A DNA stretch of 11,081 nucleotides from Zancudomyces culisetae (GCA_001969505.1 LSSK01001614.1:1-11081), one strand, 5' to 3'; shown: positions 1-7,317, counted from the first letter of the stretch. The notes: generated by a model from the sequence alone, not told the origin. Numbers and translations: made by a program.

Positions 1-186
1 TTGAAAAAAATGTTTGACAAAAGTAAAGTGGCTGGAGCATTCAACAACTACGATTCTACTTTTGGCACAAAGCTGGAGGAGTATAGAAAAACTAAAAAGA
101 GTTTTTATGCGTTGCCAAAGTTTAAACTCACAAAAAGTAGGAGCGTGATATTTTCAAATCATTTGAAAAGACTTTTTGCGGGTTGA
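1..186 (+). CDS. 3' end of an unrecognised gene (partial)
   Basis: The frame is open from base 1 and ends at a TGA at 184-186, giving 61 codons. The first base belongs to a TTG codon that I read as internal, so the gene enters from the left edge; an intron acceptor just outside the window is also possible. The visible C-terminus is lysine-rich (about 13 Lys plus several Arg in 61 residues) and has no membrane segment or motif I can name. It ends in NHLKRLFAG. It faces the MER3 gene tail to tail, 219 bp apart. Whether it is coding rests only on the open frame and its edge position; no family is recognised. Confidence 0.45.
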   Translation: MKKMFDKSKVAGAFNNYDSTFGTKLEEYRKTKKSFYALPKFKLTKSRSVIFSNHLKRLFAG

Positions 187-224
187 ACAGTCATAAACCT
201 TCATTTTACCTGTGTTGTGGGCAG

Positions 225-243
225 TAATTATCATACATAATTA
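225..243. repeat. Short AT-rich inverted repeat
   Basis: TAATTAT at 225-231 and ATAATTA at 237-243 are perfect reverse complements around a 5-nt loop (CATAC). It lies 40-60 bp past the left gene's stop, where a 3'-end signal could sit. The arms are pure A/T, so a chance origin is quite possible. Confidence 0.35.
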
Positions 244-300
244 CACCAGATGGTAAAGTACGAGAAAAATATACTATTATTCGGAGAAAAATAGATATAG

Positions 301-322
301 AAACAAAAACAAAAACAAAAAC
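301..322. repeat. CAAAAA hexamer tandem repeat
   Basis: Three copies of a CAAAAA unit plus partial flanks run from 301 to 322 in the convergent intergenic region, downstream of both stops. It is a simple-sequence repeat with no evident function. Confidence 0.6.
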
Positions 323-405
323 AGTGATGTGGTGCACCTAGCAAAGTTTGGGCTAACAGTGTAAAATATATAGCAGAATTAGTTTGTTTTAGAAATATTT
401 GACAT

Positions 406-758
406 TTATAATTGAATATGAGGAGAAATAAATACCTTTTTAAAATAATGCTGTAAAGTCAATAATTTTCTGTGAGTATCAGGCGAAGCAGATTGGGAGG
501 GAGTGTAGCCATAGGATTGATCTGTGGATAGAGAATGATCAGAAAATGTTAGTAATACTAGGAGGCTCTAGGAGAAGCCCAATGAGGAAAGCTAGGAGTG
601 AAGCGAGAAAAAGAGCTTACCAAAAATTGGGTGCTGTGTTTCTCGAAGTGAAGGTTGAGCTGGAACAAAGTTGGAGGCGGATGATGTAATTGAAAAATCA
701 GTGCTTGGATCAAGAGGAATATCCATAGCTAGATCAACACCAACTAGCAATAGTGTAG

Positions 759-794
<36 letters not shown>

Positions 795-3700
795 TTGTCA
801 GTAGGAGTGAAAACAAAGTGTACAAATAATGATGAGTAGAATAAATAAAAGTAGGGGGAAAAAAGAAATTTTATAAACATACCATGGTTATCAGAAGAGG
901 AAAAAACCTGGATAGATTGAAACTGATGAGATGGGATAGAAAGATCAATAGTGAGTTTCTGAGGATGTCTAAGTTTGGAAACAGGAGCTCTACAGTAAAT
1001 GAGAAGAGTGTTAGTATTCGAATAAACCAACACAGAAATCCAAGACAAAAGAAGGGATTTTTTGCTCTGAGCAACCTTTTCATAGTTTGCAACTCCAACA
1101 AATAGGTCGAGTTCGTTACGGTTAGTTTTGGATTTAGAAATAGCAATTGAAGGAACTGGAAACGAGTTCACGGAATCAATAACATGAAATCCAAAGGGCG
1201 GGTTGCGTTTCAATAGATTTTCGATGGTTGATGGGGGTGTTTGTTTCAGGGCAGCAATTGAGCGGATTCCAGAATCGAACAATATTTGGGAGTATTTAGT
1301 ACCTAGATTTGGAATTTGTGCAAGAATTTTGGGAGAGCCAGATGTATTTCTAGCATCAAAACAACCGCTGTTTAAGTACCGGTTTATATCCAGACATGCT
1401 TTTATTCCAATACAGTCTCGTTTTACAACATAGTGTTCAACAAATGCCTTTATTACACGTTTGCTTGTAATTATAATTTTGGCCATTTCTCGATTTAGAG
1501 AAGCTGCCTCGGCCGCATCTCTAATAACTATTCCTAGTAAATAGCACTGAATTAGCAAAAACACCTTGTCCGATATTTCTCTTACCGCTCCCGTTCCTCC
1601 GCCCCCAACTGTACTTAAATCGCTTTCTCCAACTGTGTACTTGAGTTCAGAGTTTTGGTTAACCAAATCCAGCACTCCTTTTTCTCCCTGCAACAACCGA
1701 TGATCAGAAAATTCCGCAGCCTTGCTTAGTTGTTGTAGAATGTATCGCTGGTTTGGTGCTTCTTTTAGATTTGTTATCATTGAGATTGTTGACAACTTCA
1801 AATAAAACCTACCCATAGCTTTTCCTATCTCTATAATTAGCAACCAATTTATTTAAAACCATACCCACATTTCTAAAATTGGTACATACTTACCTGTAGG
1901 TGATATTGACCCATACTCATCTACTTTTATCACACCGTATCTCAACAGCTCATCGATCTTTAAATCAAGATATCTACTCAATTCATTTTCAAAATCCTCA
2001 GGATCTACAGTTCCAGGTGCCAGAATTTTGTAATGCGTCGGATTTTTTAACAATCTTTGATAAAGAAATGACGATTTCATCCAAGTCATTGCTGCTGTTT
2101 TGCTTGCTATCTCGCCCATGCATATCTCTGCTCCAAGATAAAATTCAATATTATGATGCAATGTTGATTCCAGAATCTCGCCCTTTTCAAAAACTGCTTC
2201 GTATTTACTCTTATCCTGGTGTGTCGTCATTAACACTGCCACGCCAAACTCGTCATATTGCGGCCTCCCTGCTCGTCCCATCATTTGAACTATTTCTAAC
2301 TGCGAATACTCGCAAAAACTGGTGTTGTTGTATCCCATAGTTCCCTTTATAATTACCAAATGTGCTGGTAGATTTACCCCAACTGCAAGCGTCGAGGTTG
2401 TGCATATAACCTTGATATCACCTTTTATAAACATTTCCTCCACTGCTTTTCTATCATTCACTTCCAGCCCCGCGTGATGAAACCCAATCCCCTTTCTAAC
2501 ATATTCTATTTTACCAGTTTTTGATTCGTTTTTATTTGAGACTTATTCCATTTTATTTTGATTAAAGATATGATTATCTTGTTGAGCTCTTTTATTACCT
2601 GTCAGCTTTTTGTTCTGGATTCTATCCCTAAATTTATATGGGTTAAAGGTATTCTTTGTGAAAGATCCAAGTTTATAGTAATAACACAGGCACCACAAAT
2701 AATATACAATAGAGGTATCCTGCCATTCTCATTCACTTACCTGATTTCTGCTCTGTTTATCGAATAACATGCAAATTCATGGTTTGCTAACTTTGAGCAT
2801 AGGTCTTGCACCGCTTTTCTTGTACAGCAAAACTATTTAGTGTTTGTTTTTTTCTTTTCAATACATTTACCACCACTTTCTCCGGATAACATCATTGCAC
2901 AAAAGAATACATAACCACGTACTACTATCGTTGATCTTCCGCTTGAGTATTTCTCAATCACACTCGCAACCCTATTTTTTTAATCCTCACAAATTATTAT
3001 GCTCAATATTTCTCCTAATAACCAAATGTTATGTGTTTCTTTGTATATTATTTACCTGAAATCAAGATTTTTTTGAAAGAGAAATGGTGATTTTGAGTTG
3101 GCATATCCCAATACCACTTTCTTAATTGGAACACTCCGATACTCATCGCCAAAATTAAAAGTATGAGCCATACTCTTAGCACTTAGATGACACTCTTTGT
3201 TGTTTTCAATGCTATTGTTTCCTATCCATGCCGCCACATCACAAATATTGGTTATTGTTGCCGACACTGCAACTATCCTTATTCTGTTATTAACCATTTT
3301 CATTCTGCTCACCTAGTTTTGTTTTTGTATTCATTTATTTCTATGCTTTTTAGCCTTTTAGCTGGTACAATTTGTTGATACTTACTATTGCTTCAATTGC
3401 GCCTCCTCTCATTTCTTGTAGTACATGTACTTCATCAATCTACACAAATATATATGCAATCCAACCTTTATTCTCTAAGCTCCCAACATATTTAGATTTC
3501 TTATACCAGCTACCATTCCTTACCATTAAAAGCTCAATGTTTTTAATAAACTTATAGTGACTCTTCCACTTTCTTGAGTAACAATCCCATTTCTCTGGTG
3601 TAGTAACTCTACAATCATATTTACGGGATATATTTATATACTCTAACAATATCAAACTAATCATGGTTGGTTACATTAACCTCTTGTCTTTAACATCCTT

Positions 3701-5212
3701 TGTACTAAAATATTCTGTATCCCCCGTGAACTCATAACCTAAGTGGGAAATTTTTTGTTTTAGTGTTTTCTTTATATATTTCTTGTATATGACGAAGTGT
3801 AAATAAACGCGAAAGGTTCAAACCACAATCTGCTCCTCTTCTTTATTTCTTTAGTTTTTAAAAGGAAGTGTTTGTGCTTTCTTACATTCAGCACCTATTG
3901 CTCCAAATCTCTTATTCCAGTCATGAGCTTTCTCACTACATAGTGCCTAATTAACATACATACATCATTTATTCACTCATCAATACATGTTTCCTCGCTT
4001 GTTCATTTTTTTTACAAGATACAAGATACAAGATATAAATTGTAAAATTTAACTAACCTTGGTTGGTGATAAATACACCGCCTTTGACTCTTTGTTTTTA
4101 TATTTCAACAACATTGCCATAAATGACAGTTCCATCACACCTGTTTTTCCTGTTCCAGTTGGCGCTATTCATAATACCCAATATCTTTATCCTCTACTTT
4201 TTTTGTCATCCTCTCTCTCACCCTCTCATCCCTTTTCTTCCGACGCAATGGATGCCTTAGCCTGTAAACTTACCACTCAACACATAATTTTTTGAAGATT
4301 TGTAGACCTATTTCACCAATATGCTTTTTTATTTAGTATTTTTTCCGAGCTTGCAACAAAAATATCTAGTTTTTATTTTAGCAATATAAAAATAGAAATA
4401 ACTCACAACATCAAAACACTGAGTTTGTACTCTGTTAAAGTATCCGTACTTGAATGCCTTTTTCATATCTTTTCCTGAGTTTTATTTTGAACCAGTCGAG
4501 TTGTTTTTAGTTTTTAGTTTTTAGTCTTTTTTTAGAACATTACATCTGTGTCCTTTATTAAACATCGCTTTATTAGAAAAAAATGGCAGAATCGTTTACC
4601 CAGTACATCTGTTGAAATCGCTCCCTCAAACGGCATTTCCTCCTGAACATGTCTAACGATTACTATACCATATCATGCTTATTTTTAATATAAAAGGCGT
4701 TAAGATAAGAGATATTCATACCAACCTCTCACTCTCTCACTCTCTCACTCTCTCACTCTCTCACTCTCTCACTCTCGCATCCTCTCATCCTCTCATCTTT
4801 TTTTTTTCGCATTTATATAAATATTGTAGATATACTAAACCATGTTTTGTAAAATAAAATAAATAATGAACAGGATCAAGCCTTGTACTTTACATTTCTG
4901 ACCACTCTCGTCACCGGCCTTCTCTATCTCACATAACCTCTTTTCAATACCCTCTTCTGTTACTGGCTTTTTCTTGACTCCAATAGCGGATAATTTCTTT
5001 AATATCAGACTTTGCTGGTTAATAGAGTCAAGTTCAAGGATTTTTTGATACTGGTATTTTGAATTAGTTTGTTCAAGCCTATGCGCTACTCCGCCATTTG
5101 TACTATTACTTATATCAGAACGTGTAGCAACTGGGTTGATGTTTTTCCCCCTATTTTCCGTTCGAAAATAATGCTCAAGCCCTTTTATCTCTTCCAAATC
5201 AATATTATCCAT
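406..5212 (-). CDS. HFM1: MER3/HFM1 meiotic DNA helicase, 17 exons
   Basis: Ski2-like superfamily 2 ATP-dependent 3'-5' DNA helicase. In known members it acts in the nucleus, extending and stabilising recombination intermediates for class I meiotic crossovers. Deduced exons in minus-strand order: 5212-4894, 4662-4600, 4474-4407, 4307-4274, 4164-4058, 3946-3886, 3738-3675, 3608-3524, 3439-3386, 3312-3056, 2971-2923, 2832-2741, 2627-2599, 2505-1894, 1830-883, 743-621, 521-406. They sum to 3081 nt, one unbroken frame of 1026 aa. Motifs: Q-like YFNRVQTQCFD (about 140-149), I APTGTGKT (162-169), Ia LSPTKALC, GDT (223-225), TTPEKWD (241-247), II DEVH (269-272), III SAT (302-304), FCCTRK (388-393), HHAGLE (437-442), V TSTLAVGVNLPAH (464-476), VI QMMGRAGRP (501-509). 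A Sec63-type region follows (about 635-970), with helix-hairpin-helix-like NLGTKYSQIL and RNPPFGF. A single helicase cassette and about 1030 aa fit MER3/HFM1 rather than Brr2 or ASCC3. An in-frame TAA immediately precedes the ATG at 5212. Least certain: the exon 1/2 junction (acceptor at 4663) and the last two exons. Confidence 0.93.
759..794. repeat. Compound (AT)7(GT)11 microsatellite in MER3 intron 15
   Basis: Seven AT dinucleotides (759-772) run directly into eleven GT dinucleotides (773-794), within the intron at 744-882. Read through without splicing it would encode a His-Thr then Ile-Tyr repeat, which is an artefact of translating the intron. It is a likely length-polymorphic locus. 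Confidence 0.9.
4014..4034. repeat. ACAAGAT x3 tandem repeat in MER3 intron 5
   Basis: Three perfect copies of the heptamer ACAAGAT lie head to tail inside the intron at 3947-4057. This is simple tandem duplication with no known role. Confidence 0.8.
4503..4523. repeat. GTTTTTA x3 tandem repeat in MER3 intron 2
   Basis: Three perfect heptamers GTTTTTA lie within the intron at 4475-4599. On the coding (minus) strand they read as a CTAAAAA-type series about 30-50 nt before the acceptor at 4475, so each copy resembles a weak CTAAA branch site. Confidence 0.75.
4726..4776. repeat. CTCTCACT octamer microsatellite in MER3 intron 1
   Basis: About six copies of the 8-bp unit CTCTCACT are followed by degenerate CCTCTCAT copies to about 4797. 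It lies in the intron at 4663-4893. On the minus strand the unit contains TGA, and 8 is not a multiple of 3, so three copies close every minus-strand frame; the tract cannot be MER3 coding. A similar degenerate CTCTCACCCTCTCATCC stretch occurs in intron 4 (about 4209-4232). Confidence 0.88.
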
Positions 5213-5320
5213 TTATCCCTTCTTTTTTTTTTCTTAGCAACTAACCCAGAGATTGGAAAATAGAAACGTTTGGAAAAGAAACTTTATAATTCTACGCCTT
5301 AAAGATCAATGTGCTGCAAA

Positions 5321-5328
5321 TATATATA
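5321..5328 (-). promoter_or_regulatory. Candidate TATA box of MER3
   Basis: TATATATA lies 109-116 bp upstream of the MER3 ATG. The position is plausible for a fungal TATA element, but the sequence is self-complementary and the region is AT-rich, so it is only a candidate. Confidence 0.3.
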
Positions 5329-5443
5329 CTTCCACAAAATATAGTGAAAACAAACAGGCGTATTTTAATCTGTCTAAACTATCAAACCCTAATATATACC
5401 AGGCAAGCCCGTACTTCCGGTCAACAAAAAAAAAACACCCTAA

Positions 5444-5611
5444 TTGACAGGTTTTTGTTTTGAACTGCATCATTCTTATTTTTCTGTATCATTTTTATTT
5501 TTGACAAACTGGTATACCTGTCAACATGAGTTATTTGACACTGAAAAGTCAGGAGGAAGATAAAATATGAAAGAATATACATATTCACTACAAATAAACA
5601 TAATCTGTCAA
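5444..5611. promoter_or_regulatory. Cluster of five TTGACA/TGTCAA hexamers
   Basis: TTGACA occurs at 5444, 5501 and 5535, and its complement TGTCAA at 5519 and 5606: five copies in 168 bp, 230-400 bp upstream of the MER3 ATG. The first and the one at 5519 extend to a perfect 9-bp inverted repeat (TTGACAGGT at 5444-5452, ACCTGTCAA at 5516-5524). TGACAG/TGTCA cores are bound by TALE-class homeodomain proteins in known systems. Which factor, if any, binds here is unknown, and the sites could also serve the 3' end of the upstream gene. Confidence 0.35.
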
Positions 5612-5813
5612 TATTTTAGTCCCTTTCATAAATGTCTAGATAGTTATTTGCTATTGAAGTATTAATCTGTGTATTAGCTGTTTCTGCGTGCTTTCTCCGT
5701 CCTCATGCATTATCCGTTTGTAAATATAGATGGAAACAAGATAAAACTACATATATTTTCAACGCCAAAAGTGCAAAATGCACAGGGAAGAAAAAAGAAA
5801 GCTGCGCTAATGT

Positions 5814-6429
5814 CTATTCGGTTTTGCTTTCTAAGATACGGAATGTTCGTCCATTCATAAGCCCAAATATCAGTGTCACTATTTTTAATCACACTTTTTT
5901 GTTAGAAAATAAAAGCCAAGAAGAGAATATCAGTAAAAGTATATATCCTTACCTGAACCCAAACCTGCAAAAATGGTGGGCGCGGCTCCCACCAGCGAGA
6001 TTTTCCCCAGCATTTTCTTGTTGATTTGTCGTCTTTTATAGAATGAGAATGCTGAAATTGCGAACATGCTCAGGGTTGTGCCATTTTGAATATACCTATT
6101 TGTCACCTCCGTTTCGCTATCAAATGTAGTGGGATTGAATTTAACCAAAATCTCCTCTGATTCCGTGACCCCAGCAAATGCATGACCAACGATTCTCCTC
6201 TATGATGTAAAAATGGTTTAGTCTATTATTATTTTACTCTTTTCTCCCCATCCCCTTCACCCAAAAATGCGCTCAAAGCTGTTATAATCAACCAAATCTA
6301 AAAGGGAAAAAGATAACTGAAAAAAAACAACTAGCATACCCAACGAGCAACCTCAATCATTTTATCTGACTTTACAACCGTTTCAATATCGTCAGTATTC
6401 GTGGGTTTAGTCTGTGTGTTGTTCTCCAT
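5814..6429 (-). CDS. Hypothetical small membrane protein, 133 aa, 3 exons
   Basis: Exons in minus-strand order are 6429-6340, 6199-5953 and 5878-5814 (90+247+65 = 402 nt). Both introns fit the rule: gtatgc...catcatag (140 bp, phase 0) and gtaagg...taaaaatag with an upstream CTAAC branch-like site (74 bp, phase 1). The joined frame runs ATG to TAG. The N-terminal 30 residues are polar and acidic (MENNTQTKPTNTDD). The middle carries NPTTFDSETEVTNRYIQNG. There are then two apolar stretches: TLSMFAISAFSFY (about 76-88), and LVGAAPTIFAGLGSG through TLIFGLMNG, separated from the first by the basic stretch KRRQINKKMLGK. The tail is polar (RTFRILESKTE). This suggests a two-pass membrane hairpin with a basic loop, as in many small mitochondrial inner-membrane or ER proteins, but I recognise no family. 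It lies upstream of MER3 in tandem and is divergent from the DEAD-box gene. Confidence 0.72.
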
Positions 6430-6496
6430 ATTCTCCTTTTGTTTTTTTTTTACACTAGTCCACCCCTAGCTGATATGGTTTTATAAACACTGTCTA

Positions 6497-6506
6497 CTTT
6501 TATATA
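6497..6506 (-). promoter_or_regulatory. Candidate TATA box of the 133-aa gene
   Basis: On the minus strand the sequence reads TATATAAAAG, a near-consensus TATA box, 68-77 bp upstream of the ATG at 6429. It is a better TATA match than others in the window, but transcription start is inferred only from position. Confidence 0.45.
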
Positions 6507-6782
6507 GTTTCCGAGAACTTGGAAGCAAAAAATGAAAAATGAAAAGAACTGAAATGAAATGAAAAGATGCTATCAACTTTGGTATATTCGAGCAATTCGG
6601 CAGCTGATTCGAGAGATTTATTGATTAAAAACCTCGTAATTTCATTCGCTTTGCAACTACTGCTCACTCCTGGCTCTTTTTGCAAATTAATTTATCTCTT
6701 AAAGCCATCGTCAATCAAGTAAACTAGATAAAAACACAGAATTGGAGGATGCAGATCTTGCGAATGTTTGAGTTCAACTACA

Positions 6783-6842
6783 TTACCCAGCCCTAGATCA
6801 TCCCATCGTTAAGTCATAGCGGTAAAACTAGTTACTGGGTAA
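6783..6842. repeat. Stem-loop A (8 bp + 4 bp inverted repeat)
   Basis: TTACCCAG (6783-6790) pairs with CTGGGTAA (6835-6842). A small internal loop (CC versus TTA) follows, then CTAG (6793-6796) pairs with CTAG (6828-6831), leaving a loop of 31 nt. The 3' arm overlaps the candidate donor GGGTAAGA. Confidence 0.5.
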
Positions 6843-7055
6843 GAGCTACAAATCTCGGCTTCAATGCCCAGCTGTTAAAACCTTGTTGATGACTGTTTTT
6901 TTTATGAAGTTTCTGTTGTTAAACTAAAAAAATGAGGTAAAAAAGTACCCATGTATTAAACTTTCATAACCATGTTGTGGGAGGAAAAGAGAAGACAGTA
7001 TTAAGTTAAAACATGGGTAACCATACTAACATCAAAAGTATACACTCTTTTCTAG
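6839..7055 (+). other. Candidate 5'-UTR intron of the DEAD-box gene
   Basis: A strong donor-like ACTGG|GTAAGAG starts at 6839. An exact TACTAAC branch consensus sits at 7024-7030, followed by a pyrimidine-rich stretch and TCTAG ending at 7055. The spacing from branch A to AG (about 26 nt) is normal. The same TACTAAC is seen in MER3 intron 16 on the other strand. At 217 bp it would be long for this window, but stem-loop B between donor and branch point would shorten the effective distance. It precedes the DEAD-box ATG by 290 bp, so it would be non-coding leader. Transcript evidence is lacking. Confidence 0.4.
6946..7019. repeat. Stem-loop B (9-bp perfect inverted repeat with extended stem)
   Basis: TACCCATGT (6946-6954) is perfectly complementary to ACATGGGTA (7011-7019). 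Past one A-A mismatch the stem continues TTAA/TTAA (6956-6959 with 7006-7009), then after one bulged A, CTT/AAG (6961-6963 with 7003-7005). The total is 16 bp with one mismatch and one bulge, and a loop of 39 nt. It is intergenic. Confidence 0.6.
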
Positions 7056-7081
7056 TGATTTGAGCAGGATCTACTTTTGAT
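7031..7081. repeat. Stem-loop C (10-bp perfect inverted repeat)
   Basis: ATCAAAAGTA (7031-7040) is the exact reverse complement of TACTTTTGAT (7072-7081), with a 31-nt spacer. It starts 11 nt after stem-loop B. A TTTTT run follows at about 7086-7090. It spans the candidate acceptor at 7055. Confidence 0.55.
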
Positions 7082-7214
7082 CAAGTTTTTGGCCTCAATC
7101 GTGGTTTGGTTGAAAATTTTTTTTTCCGAAATGGTGAGGTTGATTTGTGGCAAATCGCCAAGGTGTGATTTCCAGAAAAAAAAACCTTAAACAAATATTC
7201 AGAATTTAGCATTG

Positions 7215-7224
7215 TATATATATA
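7215..7224 (+). promoter_or_regulatory. Candidate TATA box of the DEAD-box gene
   Basis: TATATATATA lies 122-131 bp upstream of the ATG at 7346, a plausible core-promoter position. If the upstream candidate leader intron (6839-7055) is real, transcription would instead start before 6839 and this would be only an AT tract. Confidence 0.3.
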
Positions 7225-7317
7225 GCAACGACAACTACAAGCTAGCGTTGACTTTCAGTCGTATACTAGAGGAACTCATAAAATTCAAAGGATATTCGGA
7301 ACTTAATAAGAATTAAT

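Larger units (their letters stand above)
187..405. other. Convergent intergenic region
   Basis: This stretch of 219 bp separates the stop of the left-edge gene (+) from the stop of MER3 (-), so it should hold both 3' ends. No AATAAA is visible on either strand. It contains a 7-bp inverted repeat at 225-243 and a CAAAAA hexamer tract at 301-322. I see no gene in it. Confidence 0.6.
5213..5813. other. Intergenic region upstream of MER3
   Basis: These 601 bp hold the 3' end of the 133-aa gene and the presumed promoter of MER3, both on the minus strand. Contents: a long A-run just upstream of the MER3 ATG on the coding strand, TATATATA at 5321-5328, one AAACCCTAA telo-box-like 9-mer at 5384-5392, a TTGACA cluster at 5444-5611, and a possible minus-strand AATAAA at 5494-5499. 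The open frames on both strands here are short and show no protein-like pattern. I see no gene. Confidence 0.6.

Noticed and set aside
734-882. Continuation of the MER3 reading frame as a His-Thr/Ile-Tyr repeat tail
   Set aside because: This is translation of the GT/AT microsatellite inside an intron. Splicing CAT-G|gtatgt to tag|TTGGTG restores a Sec63-domain-like sequence.
1853-2461. A separate 202-aa helicase gene
   Set aside because: It begins inside MER3 at a GTG (Val) codon. The frame continues upstream through HHAGLE and downstream by splicing into the Sec63 region, so it is the largest-motif exon of MER3, not an independent gene.
2506-2541. Acceptor at 2541 (AATAAG) giving a longer exon before HHAGLE
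   Set aside because: The phase from the upstream exon would lead to an immediate TAA. The micro-exon 2599-2627 followed by the acceptor at 2506 gives the correct phase and the expected family residues.
4320-4372. Alternative MER3 exon using IFVASS before motif I
   Set aside because: It would need a GC donor or lacks a GT at the right phase. The exon 4274-4307 has canonical sites, correct phase and a better family match.
4726-4797. CRISPR-like or coding repeat
   Set aside because: The unit is 8 bp with no spacers. On the MER3 coding strand all three frames are stopped. It is an intronic microsatellite.
5384-5392. Telomere-type repeat (AAACCCTAA)
   Set aside because: There is only a single 9-mer and no tandem array. 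At most it is a telo-box-like promoter element.
6821-6885. tRNA-like look of GGTAAGAGC followed by GGCTTCAATGCC (A/B-box resemblance)
   Set aside because: No acceptor stem, D-stem or 5-bp T-stem can be formed, and the B-box departs from GGTTCGANTCC. The arm is better explained by stem-loop A and a donor-like GTAAGA.
6880-6892. Box C/D snoRNA start (TTGATGA)
   Set aside because: The first position is not a purine and no CTGA box D with terminal stem follows at a suitable distance.
6946-7090. H/ACA snoRNA
   Set aside because: Two hairpins with an ANANNA-like hinge are present, but no ACA lies a few bases after the second hairpin, so the call cannot be made.
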